Shown in pieces: positions 17,005-26,257 of a stretch of 64,000 bases of DNA. Each line of letters starts with the position of its first letter. The first letter of the stretch is position 1. The DNA is taken from contig CAWBNG010000003.1 of the NCBI GenBank assembly GCA_963790075.1, forward strand, positions 310,001-374,000, written 5' to 3'. Source of the stretch: CAYOUV01 sp963790075. Its GTDB lineage: Bacteria > Chloroflexota > Anaerolineae > Anaerolineales > Villigracilaceae. A program made the position numbers and the translations under genes. The notes under the pieces were generated by a model that made no database searches, had not been told where the DNA came from, and was given only the letters and a program-made list of their open reading frames with translations.

Positions 17005-18998
17005 CGTTGCACCGTTCCTATTTCGTTGATAATGTCGAGCTGCGCCAGAGGCAGCGCCTGGCCGCCTCCACCACGCAAATCTGCAGGCCGGATCGTCAGG
17101 GTTTGCACACCAACTTCAGCGGTGGATGGGATGACCAGCCAGTACTGGTCGGCCACCACCTGCCCGGGCTGCAAACCAACTTCCTGTGTGTAGCGTTCCA
17201 ATAAACCAAAGCCGACTTCATGCTGTTCGAGCCCTTGTCCATCCAGGCCGAGTTCCACGCGCAGGGTCCCCGAGCCGGTTCGCTTCCAATACATCCGGAT
17301 CTGCAGCGCTGAACCCGACTCAACTCTTGTGGATGAAAGATCCAGCCCGATCAGTTGCATCGAACCGAGATCCAGGTCAAGCGGAATCTGCGGCTGCGGG
17401 TCGGTCACAACCAACTGCGGTGGCTCGGAGGTCAGGTGATACAACACCAGCGACTCACGCTTCCCGGATTGGCCTTCCGGCTGTTCACCAATCAGCACCG
17501 GCACCTGCCACATGTCCTGGTTGAGCAAACCATTTGGCAGCGCACCGGGACCGCGATTTCCGTTCACCGCCTGGGTGGTGGCGTACAGATCACGTCCGCT
17601 CAAGGCCTCAGGTGTGGGATTTGGCCCCGGCAGCATCGGCAGCAGCACATCTGGACGCGTCGCATAGACGTACTGCCAGTAGAAGGCATCGTAGCCAAAG
17701 ACGCCGCCCCGCGTGACCAAAGCCGCGTCTTTGGGCAGCACCTGCCACAGGTTGGCGTAAAAATCGTCGATGGCGGTATCCTGCGAAAAGTTATTAGCGG
17801 ACCAGTTGCCGGACAACGGAATCAGGCTGGGGGTCAGCAAGGCGGCGCACAGCATCAGACTCAAGGCAGGCGACAAAGACTTCTGCCGCGGTGCAAGCCT
17901 CCAGTGCCAAAGCGTTCTCAATCCGATCAGAACCTCCAGCAAGCCAAAGGCCATGAAGAGCGCCCAGAGGATATGCGCCGGAATAAAGAAAACTTCCAGG
18001 TCGAAGGCGCGGTATTGGATAAAGAACCAGACATGCACCAGGTACATTCCGACCAGCAGAAAGAAATGACGCGGGCGGCGGAAGAGCAGCGCACACAGAC
18101 CCAGAAGGCCCAGTGCAATGCCGACCAGCCCGAACTGCTGGCGTAATAAGTCGAGATAAATCACCAGGCGATCGGGGATGGCGGTTAACGGGAAAGCAAA
18201 TTTAAATTGGGGAAATGCGCCCAGGGTGTAATTGTACAGACCGCTCAGAGTAGTCGGTGCGTCGCGCAGCATAGCGCGATCATTGAGTGTACCGGCGCGC
18301 AAAGGCAGCCAGGCGAACTGGGCTGCGCCTAAAGCAAAACCGAGCAGCCCAACCAGGGTCACGCCGACCAGCGACTCGAGGTGATGCCTGGGTGTCAGCG
18401 AGGTATCGAAGATGACCAGTAAGGTAAAGACCACAAAAGCCGGGGCGAAGCCGAGGTCAGAGATGTGAGTCCCCAGGGATAAACCAAAGGACAGGGCAAA
18501 CACAAAGAAGTCGAAAAGCCGACGCGTACGTTCCCAGCGCAGGAGCATCAGCACCGTCAGGCCGATCATGAAAGCATTGGCAGCGTAGACCTCAGCAATC
18601 AGCGCCTGCGACCAGAAGGTTAGCGAAAAGGCCAGGAGGAGTGCGCTCAAGGCAGAAACACTCCTGCGCCAGTTGACGGAGGGTTTCTCAGCCAGCAGGC
18701 GCATGGCGACCAGGTAGACACCACCGCAAGCCAATGCGCCTAACACAGCTGACATCAGATTGATACGATAGGCCACGTCTCCCAATGGCAGCAAGTGACT
18801 GAACAGGTACCCCAACCAGGTGTATAGCGGATAACCGGGCGCGTGCGCCAATCCCAGCACGTAGGGAATGGTGGCCAGTTCGCTGCCATCCGGGCTAAGA
18901 AAAGACAAGCTGGGTGTCAGGGTCAAGCTATAAACCATCAGCGCAAGTAAGCTGAGGCTCAGGGCGAGCAGGTGGTCCGTGCGTTTGATTGAATACAT
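16974..18998 (-). CDS. DUF2723-family polytopic membrane glycosyltransferase-like protein
   Basis: 674 residues. The N-terminal two thirds carry about 10-12 hydrophobic helices. The DUF2723 hallmark is at residues 27-60: TLTPSLSFLSPDGSELATIP followed by LGLAHAPGYPLYT, with the conserved acidic residue after the first helix. Members are related to GT-C enzymes that use polyprenyl-phosphate sugars on the outer face. The C-terminal 190 residues (from about 485) are soluble and beta-rich, probably extracytoplasmic. Acceptor unknown. It overlaps the DUF5666-like gene downstream. Confidence 0.85.
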   Translation of the reverse strand: MYSIKRTDHLLALSLSLLALMVYSLTLTPSLSFLSPDGSELATIPYVLGLAHAPGYPLYTWLGYLFSHLLPLGDVAYRINLMSAVLGALACGGVYLVAMRLLAEKPSVNWRRSVSALSALLLAFSLTFWSQALIAEVYAANAFMIGLTVLMLLRWERTRRLFDFFVFALSFGLSLGTHISDLGFAPAFVVFTLLVIFDTSLTPRHHLESLVGVTLVGLLGFALGAAQFAWLPLRAGTLNDRAMLRDAPTTLSGLYNYTLGAFPQFKFAFPLTAIPDRLVIYLDLLRQQFGLVGIALGLLGLCALLFRRPRHFFLLVGMYLVHVWFFIQYRAFDLEVFFIPAHILWALFMAFGLLEVLIGLRTLWHWRLAPRQKSLSPALSLMLCAALLTPSLIPLSGNWSANNFSQDTAIDDFYANLWQVLPKDAALVTRGGVFGYDAFYWQYVYATRPDVLLPMLPGPNPTPEALSGRDLYATTQAVNGNRGPGALPNGLLNQDMWQVPVLIGEQPEGQSGKRESLVLYHLTSEPPQLVVTDPQPQIPLDLDLGSMQLIGLDLSSTRVESGSALQIRMYWKRTGSGTLRVELGLDGQGLEQHEVGFGLLERYTQEVGLQPGQVVADQYWLVIPSTAEVGVQTLTIRPADLRGGGGQALPLAQLDIINEIGTVQRWLQIAQTGS

Positions 18999-19105
18999 AT
19001 GGGCCCTTTTGAGGTTCAGGTATAATCCCGTTTATAGCAGCATGCTGTAACGAAGATGAGAAGGCCCTGTAAATTCCTTGTAAATTCACTGTCAGGAGCG
19101 ACCTT

Positions 19106-19435
19106 GTGAGGTTTGACAAAATCGTCGAGTCGATCATTAAAGAGGCCACCCAGCACGGTGAGTTCGATAATTTGTCCAATAAAGGCAAACGGATCGACCT
19201 GAGCGCTTATTTTGAGACACCCGAAGAAACGCGCCTGGCGCATTCAATTTTGAAGAACGCAGGCATTCTGCCGGTCGAGGTAGAGCTGCGTAAAGAAATT
19301 GACGCGTTGGAAGAGAAGCTGGCAACCTGCACAGATCAGGAAGAATGCTGCCGGCTGAAGAAACAAATCGAGCAGCGCCGGCTGAATTACAATCTTCAAT
19401 CGGAACGGCAAAAGCTGCTGCGCCGCGAGAAATAA
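19106..19435 (+). CDS. DUF1992 (DnaJ C28-like) domain protein
   Basis: 109 residues, GTG start with SD CAGGAG 8 nt upstream. The N-terminal part holds the DUF1992 signature: IIKEATQHGEFDNLSNKGK, then a run ending in IDLSAYF. The C-terminal half (about 60-109) is a charged coiled-coil-like helix with CTDQEECC. DUF1992 is the domain also found in human DNAJC28; its function is not established. A TATAAT at 19020-19025 is a candidate -10. RNase J follows but has its own promoter. Confidence 0.87.
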   Translation: MRFDKIVESIIKEATQHGEFDNLSNKGKRIDLSAYFETPEETRLAHSILKNAGILPVEVELRKEIDALEEKLATCTDQEECCRLKKQIEQRRLNYNLQSERQKLLRREK

Positions 19436-19499
19436 ACTTCAACCTTCCAAAATGAGGGTCGCAAACTGTGTCCGGTCCTTGGCAGGGTAAGAATTGGCT

Positions 19500-19528
19500 T
19501 TGACAAATCATCATTAGACTGCTATACT
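19500..19528 (+). promoter_or_regulatory. Strong sigma-70-type promoter for RNase J
   Basis: TTGACA at 19500-19505 and TATACT at 19523-19528, spaced by 17 bp. Transcription would begin near 19535 and give a leader of about 180 nt before the RNase J start. Confidence 0.85.
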
Positions 19529-19534
19529 CTTTAG

Positions 19535-19714
19535 GTCGGATGTTGACTTTCACTGCCCCAGAGGCAGTTTTGTTGTGAAAACAAGAAAGTACGTAAAATC
19601 CCCGGCAGGATATTTGGCAGGGGTGTTTTTCTATATATCGACTGAATCCGCCATCCCTTGGGATTATACAGGCGGTTGAAATAATATTTTAACTATAAGG
19701 AAAAAATTAACACA
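19535..19714 (+). other. Structured 5' leader of the RNase J gene
   Basis: The leader contains three hairpin-forming segments. First: ACTGCC (19552-19557) pairs with GGCAGT (19563-19568), followed by TTTTGTTG. Second: CCCC...GGGG around 19600-19624, followed by TTTTT. Third: CCGCC (19648-19652) pairs with GGCGG (19671-19675), enclosing a smaller stem ATCCC/GGGAT. The first two end in T-tracts like weak terminators, so attenuation or mRNA-decay autoregulation is possible. SD AAGGA at 19697-19701. Confidence 0.45.
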
Positions 19715-21358
19715 ATGAGTAAAAATGCAAAATTAAGACTAGTTCCCCTGGGGGGTCTCGGGGAAGTCGGTAAGAACATGATGGCTTACGAATACGGCAA
19801 TAATATTATGCTGGTTGACGCCGGACTCATGTTCCCCGAAAATGACATGTTAGGGATCGATTACATCATCCCAGACTATGAATACCTGCTTGACAAGACG
19901 GACCGCATACGCGGCATCGTCATCACCCACGGACACGAGGACCACATCGGTGCGATCCACCACATTTTGGGCAGCGCACCAGCTCCGATCTTTGCCACGC
20001 CTCTGACGCGCGGCTTGATCGAAGTCAAACTCTCGCGCAACGGCATGTTGAACAAAGCCGATCTGCGCACCGTGCAGGCTGGCGAGAAAGTCCAAATCGG
20101 CCCGTTCGAGGTCGAATTTTTCCATGTCTGCCATTCGATCCCGGATGCGGTTGGACTGGGAATCACCACGCCGGCCGGACTTGTGGTCCACATGAGCGAC
20201 TTCAAGTTCGACCATACCCCTGTGGACGGCTGGCCGACTGATTACGCGAAACTGGCTGAATTCTCCCAGCGCGGCGTTGATCTGTTGCTCTCTGACTCAA
20301 CCAACGCCGAACGTCCCGGCTGGACGCCTTCTGAAATGGTCATCGGTCCGGCTTTGCGCGATGTCTTCGAACATGCCCCGGGACGGGTGATCATCGCTTC
20401 CTTTGCATCCCTGATTTCGCGCATGCAGCAAGTTGCCGACACGTGCGTCATAACCAATCGCAAGCTGGCCTTTGCCGGCACCAGCATGGTGGATAATGCT
20501 AAAATGGCCCGCAAGCTGGGTTATCTCTCTGTTCCGGATGATGTGCTGATCCCGATCGACCAGGCGCTCAACCTGCCAGCCGAGGAAGTGGTACTGATGT
20601 GCACCGGTTCGCAGGGTGAACCTTCTTCGATCATCGGGCGGCTGTCCACGGGGACAAACCGCCAGTTCGACGTGCATGCAGGCGACACGGTCGTCTTGTC
20701 ATCCCACCCAATCCCCGGCAACGAGGAGCCCATCAGTCGCACCATCAACCGGCTCTTCCGCCGTGGCGCGGAGGTTATCTACGATGCGATTGCTCCGGTG
20801 CACGTCTCCGGACACGCCAGCCAGGAAGAACAGAAGCTGTTGATCAACCTGGTGCGCCCCAAACACTTCCTGCCGATCCATGGGGAACTGCGGCAGTTGA
20901 AGCGTCACGCTGCAATGGCGCGCGAGCTTGGCATCCCCGCAGAAAACATCGTCGTGGCCGAGAACGGACAGGTCGTGGAACTCTCCGGCGGAGAGCTGAA
21001 GCTAGCCGAACGCGTCCCCGGTGGCTACGTCTTTGTGGAAGGCGGCAGCATCGGCGATGTCGACCTGGGCATCATGCGCGAACGTGAGAAACTGGCCCGC
21101 GGTGGGATCGTCCTGATCGATCTATCGATCGACAAATTCACCAACCGCCCCTTGCACGAACCGGAGGTTATCACGCGCGGATTTGTCACATCCGAAGATG
21201 CCGGAGATTTGATCCCGGCCATTCGCCAGCGAATTAAAGAGCTGGTCAACGGCGGTGGTCTGGACGATGAAAAGGTCATCGTAGATGCCGTGCGTTCCTT
21301 CCTCTATAATGAGACCAAGCGCAGACCAATGGTTTTCGTCACCATGAGTAAAGCCTAA
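19715..21358 (+). CDS. rnj: Ribonuclease J
   Basis: 547 residues. The MBL/beta-CASP nuclease motifs are clear: THGHEDHIGAI (residues about 70-80), HSIPDAVGL, the metal-binding Asp in HMSDFKFD, and the beta-CASP blocks ending with HVSGHASQEE and PKHFLPIHGE. The C-terminal domain (about 450-547) is the usual RNase J dimerisation/RNA region. The enzyme has endonuclease and 5'-3' exonuclease activity in mRNA decay and rRNA maturation. Length is normal for the family. It stands alone, from a strong promoter with a long structured leader, and ends at a strong terminator. Confidence 0.96.
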   Translation: MSKNAKLRLVPLGGLGEVGKNMMAYEYGNNIMLVDAGLMFPENDMLGIDYIIPDYEYLLDKTDRIRGIVITHGHEDHIGAIHHILGSAPAPIFATPLTRGLIEVKLSRNGMLNKADLRTVQAGEKVQIGPFEVEFFHVCHSIPDAVGLGITTPAGLVVHMSDFKFDHTPVDGWPTDYAKLAEFSQRGVDLLLSDSTNAERPGWTPSEMVIGPALRDVFEHAPGRVIIASFASLISRMQQVADTCVITNRKLAFAGTSMVDNAKMARKLGYLSVPDDVLIPIDQALNLPAEEVVLMCTGSQGEPSSIIGRLSTGTNRQFDVHAGDTVVLSSHPIPGNEEPISRTINRLFRRGAEVIYDAIAPVHVSGHASQEEQKLLINLVRPKHFLPIHGELRQLKRHAAMARELGIPAENIVVAENGQVVELSGGELKLAERVPGGYVFVEGGSIGDVDLGIMREREKLARGGIVLIDLSIDKFTNRPLHEPEVITRGFVTSEDAGDLIPAIRQRIKELVNGGGLDDEKVIVDAVRSFLYNETKRRPMVFVTMSKA

Positions 21359-21392
21359 ACCAGGCACCCTGCTTATTTCAAAAAAATTGTGG

Positions 21393-21430
21393 AAACAGCC
21401 CGGCGCGAGCGCCGGGCTGTTTGGTTTTTA
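21393..21430 (+). terminator. Rho-independent terminator of the RNase J gene
   Basis: Stem ACAGCCCGGCGC / GCGCCGGGCTGT with a 2-nt centre, followed by TTGGTTTTT. It lies 35 nt after the stop codon. Confidence 0.88.
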
Positions 21431-21542
21431 TTGGAGTTAGGCTATTTGCAACTTCGCCCAGGATCGTGAATCAGGTACGCCAGGATTCCGCCGGATTTCT
21501 CGAAGGCTGCAACCCTTTTCCCGAATACCAGTCTGCTTCTGT

Positions 21543-23009
21543 TTAAGGGACCGCCACGGTGTAGCTCAGTGAGATCCACTGATTGAAACCGATCTCAGCC
21601 CAACCAGCATTCTCGCGCGAAACAGGGAGCACGTCGCCAGCATGGACCTTTCCTACGATCGGCATATTCAGACCGGGTCCAGAACGCACATTCAGCACGG
21701 GTGTGTTAACTTTTACCCGGCGTGCAACCTGAAAACCGATACCCGAGGTGGGGATGATCGCCGAACACTCCGGGTTGGGAAAACTGGTATCAAGGGCAAC
21801 TTCCTTCCAGGCCTGCCAGAAGAGCTCGATCGGGTACGGATGCGCCTCACCGCTGGCGGGGTTGGTATACAGCGGATCGTGAATGTAGATATACTTCGGA
21901 TCCATACCCACCACCACAGAAAAGTGCGGACCCTGAAAGGAATTCTCGGTCAGTCCCGCCTCAAAAAATACCTTATAACGTAACAGCACGATTGTAGGCT
22001 TGCTGGAGGCCAGTAAAACGAACAGGTCCTGTATCGACAGACCTGAATGAAACTCTGTCAGCAAACCCATTGAGCGCAGGGCGTTCTGGATCTGAGTAGC
22101 ACTCAAGTATGGATCGCCCTGAATGTTGAAATGAGTGTAAAACTCGTCCGGCGTCATCTCGATATTCTGGTAAGCCCTGAATAACATAACAGCGCAGGCT
22201 GCCCCACAATCCTTCTTGTGAAGATCGGCCCCTGCGCCAAATTGGGATACATAGGGCACGGGGAGCAGCGTTGTGGGGCGCAGTGCGTTACCCAGATCGT
22301 ATTCTGCTACCTCACCATCCTCACCATCCGTCTCTTCGACCTTGAAGTGCCGCTTGGTAGTCCAGGTTTGTGGGGGTGTACTCGTTCCCCCGGCCGCGGG
22401 CGTGCCTCCATCCGTGGGTTGATTTGTTTCCTCACTCCCCGCATTCCCGCTATCGTCGGTATGACCAGCCTCCCCGGTGGGAACCGTGGGTTCAACCGGG
22501 CCGGGTTCGCCAGGCATGAGGGGACGTTTCCCGGCTTTAGCCTCCCTGATGGAAATCCCATCGACTTCCACATGCATCGGATCCCAACCCAGATGGGTCG
22601 GGGCCTGCCAATTCTGCGCGGCGATCGCCTCATTAATAATCTCAATATACTTATCCGATAGTCCCCAACGGATTCCAGTAATTAACCCGTTCTGTTCGGC
22701 GGCCGCAGCCAAATGCAGCTTGTATTCTGTGCTGGCGGTCAAAGGGCGGTCATCATCCAGGATATCTGCAGCCAACGCCTCTTTCTCCCCTTTCGCACCG
22801 GTCACGTTGTGAAAACCATATTGCACCTGGGAATATCCCAGGCGAAAGGCTTGCATCTGCTCCGAAGGGGAACGCCAGGCATCCTGAATTCGCGGACGAT
22901 ACCCAAGCGCTTCCAACTCTTTGAGCACAGCCTCAACACGCACACGAAAAGCCGGATATAGTTCCTGCAGGCGGGTTGTATTGCGGTTTTCTCGATCAGT
23001 CTCGTGCAT
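21543..23009 (-). CDS. Three-domain cell-wall-type protein: M15 peptidase + C39-like protease + SH3
   Basis: 488 residues. Residues about 12-155 resemble M15/VanY-type LD- or DD-carboxypeptidases or L-Ala-D-Glu endopeptidases: RPRIQDAWRSPSEQ, FHNVTGAKGEKEALAADILD (His...Asp zinc ligands) and HLGWDPMHVEVDG (His zinc ligand). A Thr/Gly/Pro-rich linker (about 165-225) precedes a C39-like papain-fold domain (about 240-410) with Cys in KKDCGAACAVM, His in GPHFSVVVG and Asp in IHDPLY. An SH3b domain ends the protein (about 425-488). There is no recognisable signal peptide, which is odd for a wall hydrolase. It could be exported by another route or released by lysis. Confidence 0.8.
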   Translation of the reverse strand: MHETDRENRNTTRLQELYPAFRVRVEAVLKELEALGYRPRIQDAWRSPSEQMQAFRLGYSQVQYGFHNVTGAKGEKEALAADILDDDRPLTASTEYKLHLAAAAEQNGLITGIRWGLSDKYIEIINEAIAAQNWQAPTHLGWDPMHVEVDGISIREAKAGKRPLMPGEPGPVEPTVPTGEAGHTDDSGNAGSEETNQPTDGGTPAAGGTSTPPQTWTTKRHFKVEETDGEDGEVAEYDLGNALRPTTLLPVPYVSQFGAGADLHKKDCGAACAVMLFRAYQNIEMTPDEFYTHFNIQGDPYLSATQIQNALRSMGLLTEFHSGLSIQDLFVLLASSKPTIVLLRYKVFFEAGLTENSFQGPHFSVVVGMDPKYIYIHDPLYTNPASGEAHPYPIELFWQAWKEVALDTSFPNPECSAIIPTSGIGFQVARRVKVNTPVLNVRSGPGLNMPIVGKVHAGDVLPVSRENAGWAEIGFNQWISLSYTVAVP

Positions 23010-23286
23010 GTTTCACCTCGACGAATGAATACCCACAATCATACGAAGGTAAGCTCTAATTGTAATCCCGGACCAACCTATAAATATGCGATCGGCGCTT
23101 AGGGCAAGCAGGAAAGCCTATTATTTGCCAGGAAATTAGCTAGATTTAATTCACCCTAATTCAGACCAAGCAAGACACGCTCCAGATACAGCTGAGGATT
23201 GACAAGACTTGCATAAACTCTCACGGCCATTGTATTGCAAAGGTCTTAAATAGACAAGCGCTCGCTCCAATATTCTCTCTGGATTC
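23010..23286. other. Intergenic region without recognised feature
   Basis: 277 nt between the end of the acetyltransferase gene (right) and the start of the peptidase gene (left). It should hold the promoter of the peptidase gene. I see no RNA gene, repeat or convincing promoter pair here. Confidence 0.5.
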
Positions 23287-23766
23287 TTAGCGTTTTTCCA
23301 TTACAAATTCCTCGATTTTTCCCTCTTGGACCTCGGAAATGCCCGCAGATGCGCCAATGACGGTGAAGCCATTCTTCTGTAGAACTCGCAGGGAAGCGAG
23401 ATTGTGTTTGGCAACATGCGCATAAAGAGGGCGGATATTTATATAATCCAGAAAAACAGACAGTGCCTGGCTGGCAATGCCCCGACCCCAGTAACCCTTT
23501 CCCAGCCAGTAGCCGACTTCTCGCCTGCCATCCTGTTCAAAGCTGACGATATTGCCCGCTACCTGTCCGTCCCACAGGATGGTCTTGATGATGACGCTTT
23601 CATCGGCCAGGATCCGCGCCCAGTGAGCAGTGAAGGCTTCCCGGTCTCTGGCAGGAAAAGCGGCTATCCGGGTTGCATCGGGGTCCAATTGTTGTTCGAA
23701 AAATACAGCCAGATCGCTTTTGATTACATCCCGAAGTATGATTTCAGCGGGTTCGAAGGCTGTCAT
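23287..23766 (-). CDS. GNAT-family N-acetyltransferase
   Basis: 159 residues from the ATG at 23766. A longer frame extends to 23856 but would overlap the upstream cupin gene and adds a non-homologous basic tail. Family features: IILRDVIKSDL at the start, IVSFEQDGRREVGYWLGKGYWGRGIA (motif A, acetyl-CoA pyrophosphate loop), and HVAKHNLASLRVLQKNGF (motif B). It resembles the RimJ/RimL-like branch that acetylates protein N-termini or small molecules; the substrate cannot be named. The cupin gene lies 38 nt upstream on the same strand. Confidence 0.88.
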   Translation of the reverse strand: MTAFEPAEIILRDVIKSDLAVFFEQQLDPDATRIAAFPARDREAFTAHWARILADESVIIKTILWDGQVAGNIVSFEQDGRREVGYWLGKGYWGRGIASQALSVFLDYINIRPLYAHVAKHNLASLRVLQKNGFTVIGASAGISEVQEGKIEEFVMEKR

Positions 23767-23804
23767 TTTCCGTCTGCCAAGTCGATGAAAGCGCCATTCG
23801 TATA

Positions 23805-24293
23805 TTAATCCACATTTAATGGAGGGCCAAGCAATTCCATATCGTGGGCTCGCCACAATGCGGGATCCTGCGGGGGCATTGCATTGGCTTTGGTCACCTC
23901 GCGAAAAAACGCTTCCATTTTACCTGCCGGCAAGAAGGCAATCAAGATTCTACCCCCGGTTCCGCCTGCATACGCCCACACGTGAGGTACTTTGCGTGGC
24001 GCAAGCAATAAATCGCCAGGCTGCAATTTAAACCTTTCCTCTCCAATTTCAAAGATGAACTCACCTTCCACTGCGTAAAACCATTCATCTTGTTTGTAAT
24101 GTAGGTGCTTCGCCGGGCCACCTTTCTCGCGAAATGTGTTTTCAATAATGAATATGCCCTGGCTGTCTTGCGAAGTCATTTTGAAGGTAATGGAGCTGAT
24201 TCCCAACCCCCGTTGCTCTCCGAATTTATCCATGTCTGCGGTGATTAAAAGAGCGGGTGAATGATTATCTTGCGGATTTATTAAGGTACCCAT
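23805..24293 (-). CDS. Cupin-domain protein
   Basis: 162 residues. A single cupin barrel (about 45-125) with the two conserved motifs: GGPAKHLHYKQDEWFYAVEGE (metal-ligand His/His/Glu) and PGDLLLAPRKVPHVW (the His of motif 2). The metal site looks complete, so it could be a dioxygenase, isomerase or ligand-binding cupin. It precedes the acetyltransferase gene by 38 nt and is probably co-transcribed. Substrate unknown. Confidence 0.85.
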   Translation of the reverse strand: MGTLINPQDNHSPALLITADMDKFGEQRGLGISSITFKMTSQDSQGIFIIENTFREKGGPAKHLHYKQDEWFYAVEGEFIFEIGEERFKLQPGDLLLAPRKVPHVWAYAGGTGGRILIAFLPAGKMEAFFREVTKANAMPPQDPALWRAHDMELLGPPLNVD

Positions 24294-24491
24294 AAAATAC
24301 TTCCTTCTCGAGTGATTTGTAATTGATAAGAACCGCCCGATAGAATACGTATATTCCCAGGCGTGGTCAGGGGTGATAGCTTACAAGGAAAACTTCAATT
24401 GGAAAAATTTTCATTTTCGGATGGAGCGGCTTTGAACAATTACAGAAACCCTGGCTGGCCCAGGCAATTGACTCTAATGGATAAATTTGCT

Positions 24492-25151
24492 CTACCACTT
24501 TGCTTCATCCCAACCGTGCTTACCGCGCAGGGGTACGAAGGACACACCGCTGATCACCTGATGGGTGAAGCCTTTTTCTACCCGCTCCCAAACTTCCAGT
24601 TCTTGCAATCCGCGCCCGCCAACCGGTAGTACCAGTTTGCCGGCTTCGGTGAGCTGCTCCAGCAGGACCTGTGGAACAACTGGAGCCGCAGCCGTCACCA
24701 GGATGCCGTTATATGGGGCTTCAGGCGGCCAGCCGCCTGAACCGTCTCCCACATGGCAGAACACATTGCGCAATCCCGTTTCCCAAATCGTCTGTCGGGC
24801 CTGTTGCGCCAGCTCGGGCACAAATTCGATCGTGTGCACTTCCTGGGTCAGGTAACCCAGGATCGCCGCCTGGTAGCCTGAACCGGTCCCGACCTCCAGC
24901 ACACGTTCTTCTCCTTGCAAATTGAGTAAGCTGGTCATCAGGGCGACGATATACGGCTGGGAAATGGTTTGTCCGTGCCCGATCGGCAGCGGCCCATCGT
25001 CGTATGCCAGGTAGCGATAATCTTCCGGTACGAACCAGTGGCGCGGCACGTTCACGAATGCTGACAGTAAATGCCCATCCGCCAGACCGCGTTTTACGAT
25101 CTGCTGCTCGACCATACGCTGGCGTTCACGGGCGTAATCCTTCTCCTCCAT
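24492..25151 (-). CDS. pcm: Protein-L-isoaspartate O-methyltransferase
   Basis: 219 residues. Repairs isoaspartyl residues in ageing proteins using SAM. Signatures: MVEQQIVKRGLAD at the start, FVPEDYRYLAYDDGPLPIGH (family-specific block), GQTISQPYIVALMTSLL, and the SAM motif VLEVGTGSGYQAAIL (about residues 80-94), followed by GAAPYNG-like ILVTAAAPVVP. Length is normal. It sits just downstream of mutY (12 nt), so the pair forms a repair-type operon. Confidence 0.95.
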   Translation of the reverse strand: MEEKDYARERQRMVEQQIVKRGLADGHLLSAFVNVPRHWFVPEDYRYLAYDDGPLPIGHGQTISQPYIVALMTSLLNLQGEERVLEVGTGSGYQAAILGYLTQEVHTIEFVPELAQQARQTIWETGLRNVFCHVGDGSGGWPPEAPYNGILVTAAAPVVPQVLLEQLTEAGKLVLPVGGRGLQELEVWERVEKGFTHQVISGVSFVPLRGKHGWDEAKW

Positions 25152-25163
25152 CTTGATAATATT

Positions 25164-26219
25164 CTATAACGTTCCGAGATATTTTGCACGCACCAACCCG
25201 GCGATCTGGCGGTCGATTTTACCCATCGGGTAGTCCACCAACCGAACGAATTCCACCCATTCCAGGTTTTCTTGCCTCTTTATCGAAATTGCTTCGCAGA
25301 GATAGGCATATTCCGTCACCCGGAAGTGGGTGTAAGCGTGCTTGACCATCCCCAGCAGATCGCCCACGCGAACCCACAGGTTATATCCCGTTTCGATGAC
25401 GGTCTCCAATTCCAAAGCGGGCTCACCTTCCACGCGCCCATTAGGGAACTCCCACATCCCACCCAGCAAGCCCTTAGACGGACGCCTGGTTATCAGCACC
25501 TGCCCATCGCGTACGATGACGGCTGCGACCTGGACGTAATGCGGTACTTTGCGCTTTGGTTTGAGCACCGGACGTTGCTCTTGCACCCCCCTGGCGCGTG
25601 CCTGGCATACTTTCACCAGCGGGCAGGCAGAGCAATGCGGTTTTTTCGGCAGGCAGACCGTCGCGCCCAGATCCATCAGCGCCTGGTTGTAATCGCCTGC
25701 TTGTCCATGCGGCAGGTTTTCCGCTGCCAACTCCCATAAAATGCGGTCCCCAGCGGGTGTATCCGCCGCCTGGCTGACGTCGAACAGACGCGCCAGAACG
25801 CGCCGCAGGTTGCCGTCCAGGGTAGGTTGATCCAAGCCAAAGGCGATCGATGCAATCGCACCGGCCGTGTAGCGGCCGATGCCTGGCAGCTTACGTAGCG
25901 CACTTACCTCACACGGCAACTGGCTGCCGTACTGTTCGACCACCAGCCTGGCTGCCCGCTGCAGATTGCGAGCTCGGCTGTAATAACCCAAACCTTCCCA
26001 GGCACTGAGCACTTCTTGTTCAGAGGCATTGGCCAAAATCTCCAGAGTCGGAAAACGCGACATCCAGCGCTCGAAATATGGAATAACCGCCTCGACGCGC
26101 GTCTGCTGGAGCATAATCTCCGAAACCCAGACCACGTATGGGTCGGAATGCCCGCGCCAAGGCAATCGTCGCCCGTGCTGACGATACCAGGGGAGCAATC
26201 GATCTGCAATTGTAGACAT
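25164..26219 (-). CDS. mutY: A/G-specific adenine DNA glycosylase
   Basis: 351 residues. Removes adenine mispaired with 8-oxoguanine. HhH motif LRKLPGIGRYTAGAIASIAF, catalytic Asp in PTLDGNLRRV, and the [4Fe-4S] motif C-x6-C-x2-C-x5-C (CLPKKPHCSACPLVKVC). The C-terminal NUDIX-like domain (about 225-345) that recognises 8-oxoG is present. Length normal. The pcm gene follows within 12 nt. Confidence 0.96.
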   Translation of the reverse strand: MSTIADRLLPWYRQHGRRLPWRGHSDPYVVWVSEIMLQQTRVEAVIPYFERWMSRFPTLEILANASEQEVLSAWEGLGYYSRARNLQRAARLVVEQYGSQLPCEVSALRKLPGIGRYTAGAIASIAFGLDQPTLDGNLRRVLARLFDVSQAADTPAGDRILWELAAENLPHGQAGDYNQALMDLGATVCLPKKPHCSACPLVKVCQARARGVQEQRPVLKPKRKVPHYVQVAAVIVRDGQVLITRRPSKGLLGGMWEFPNGRVEGEPALELETVIETGYNLWVRVGDLLGMVKHAYTHFRVTEYAYLCEAISIKRQENLEWVEFVRLVDYPMGKIDRQIAGLVRAKYLGTL

Positions 26220-26257
26220 GACAATTGAACGCTGGAAACAGCCCCGAATGCCGTCCG

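Noticed and set aside
24363..24629. 88-codon + strand frame upstream of pcm
   Set aside because: Mostly overlaps the 3' end of pcm in antisense; no SD or homology pattern.
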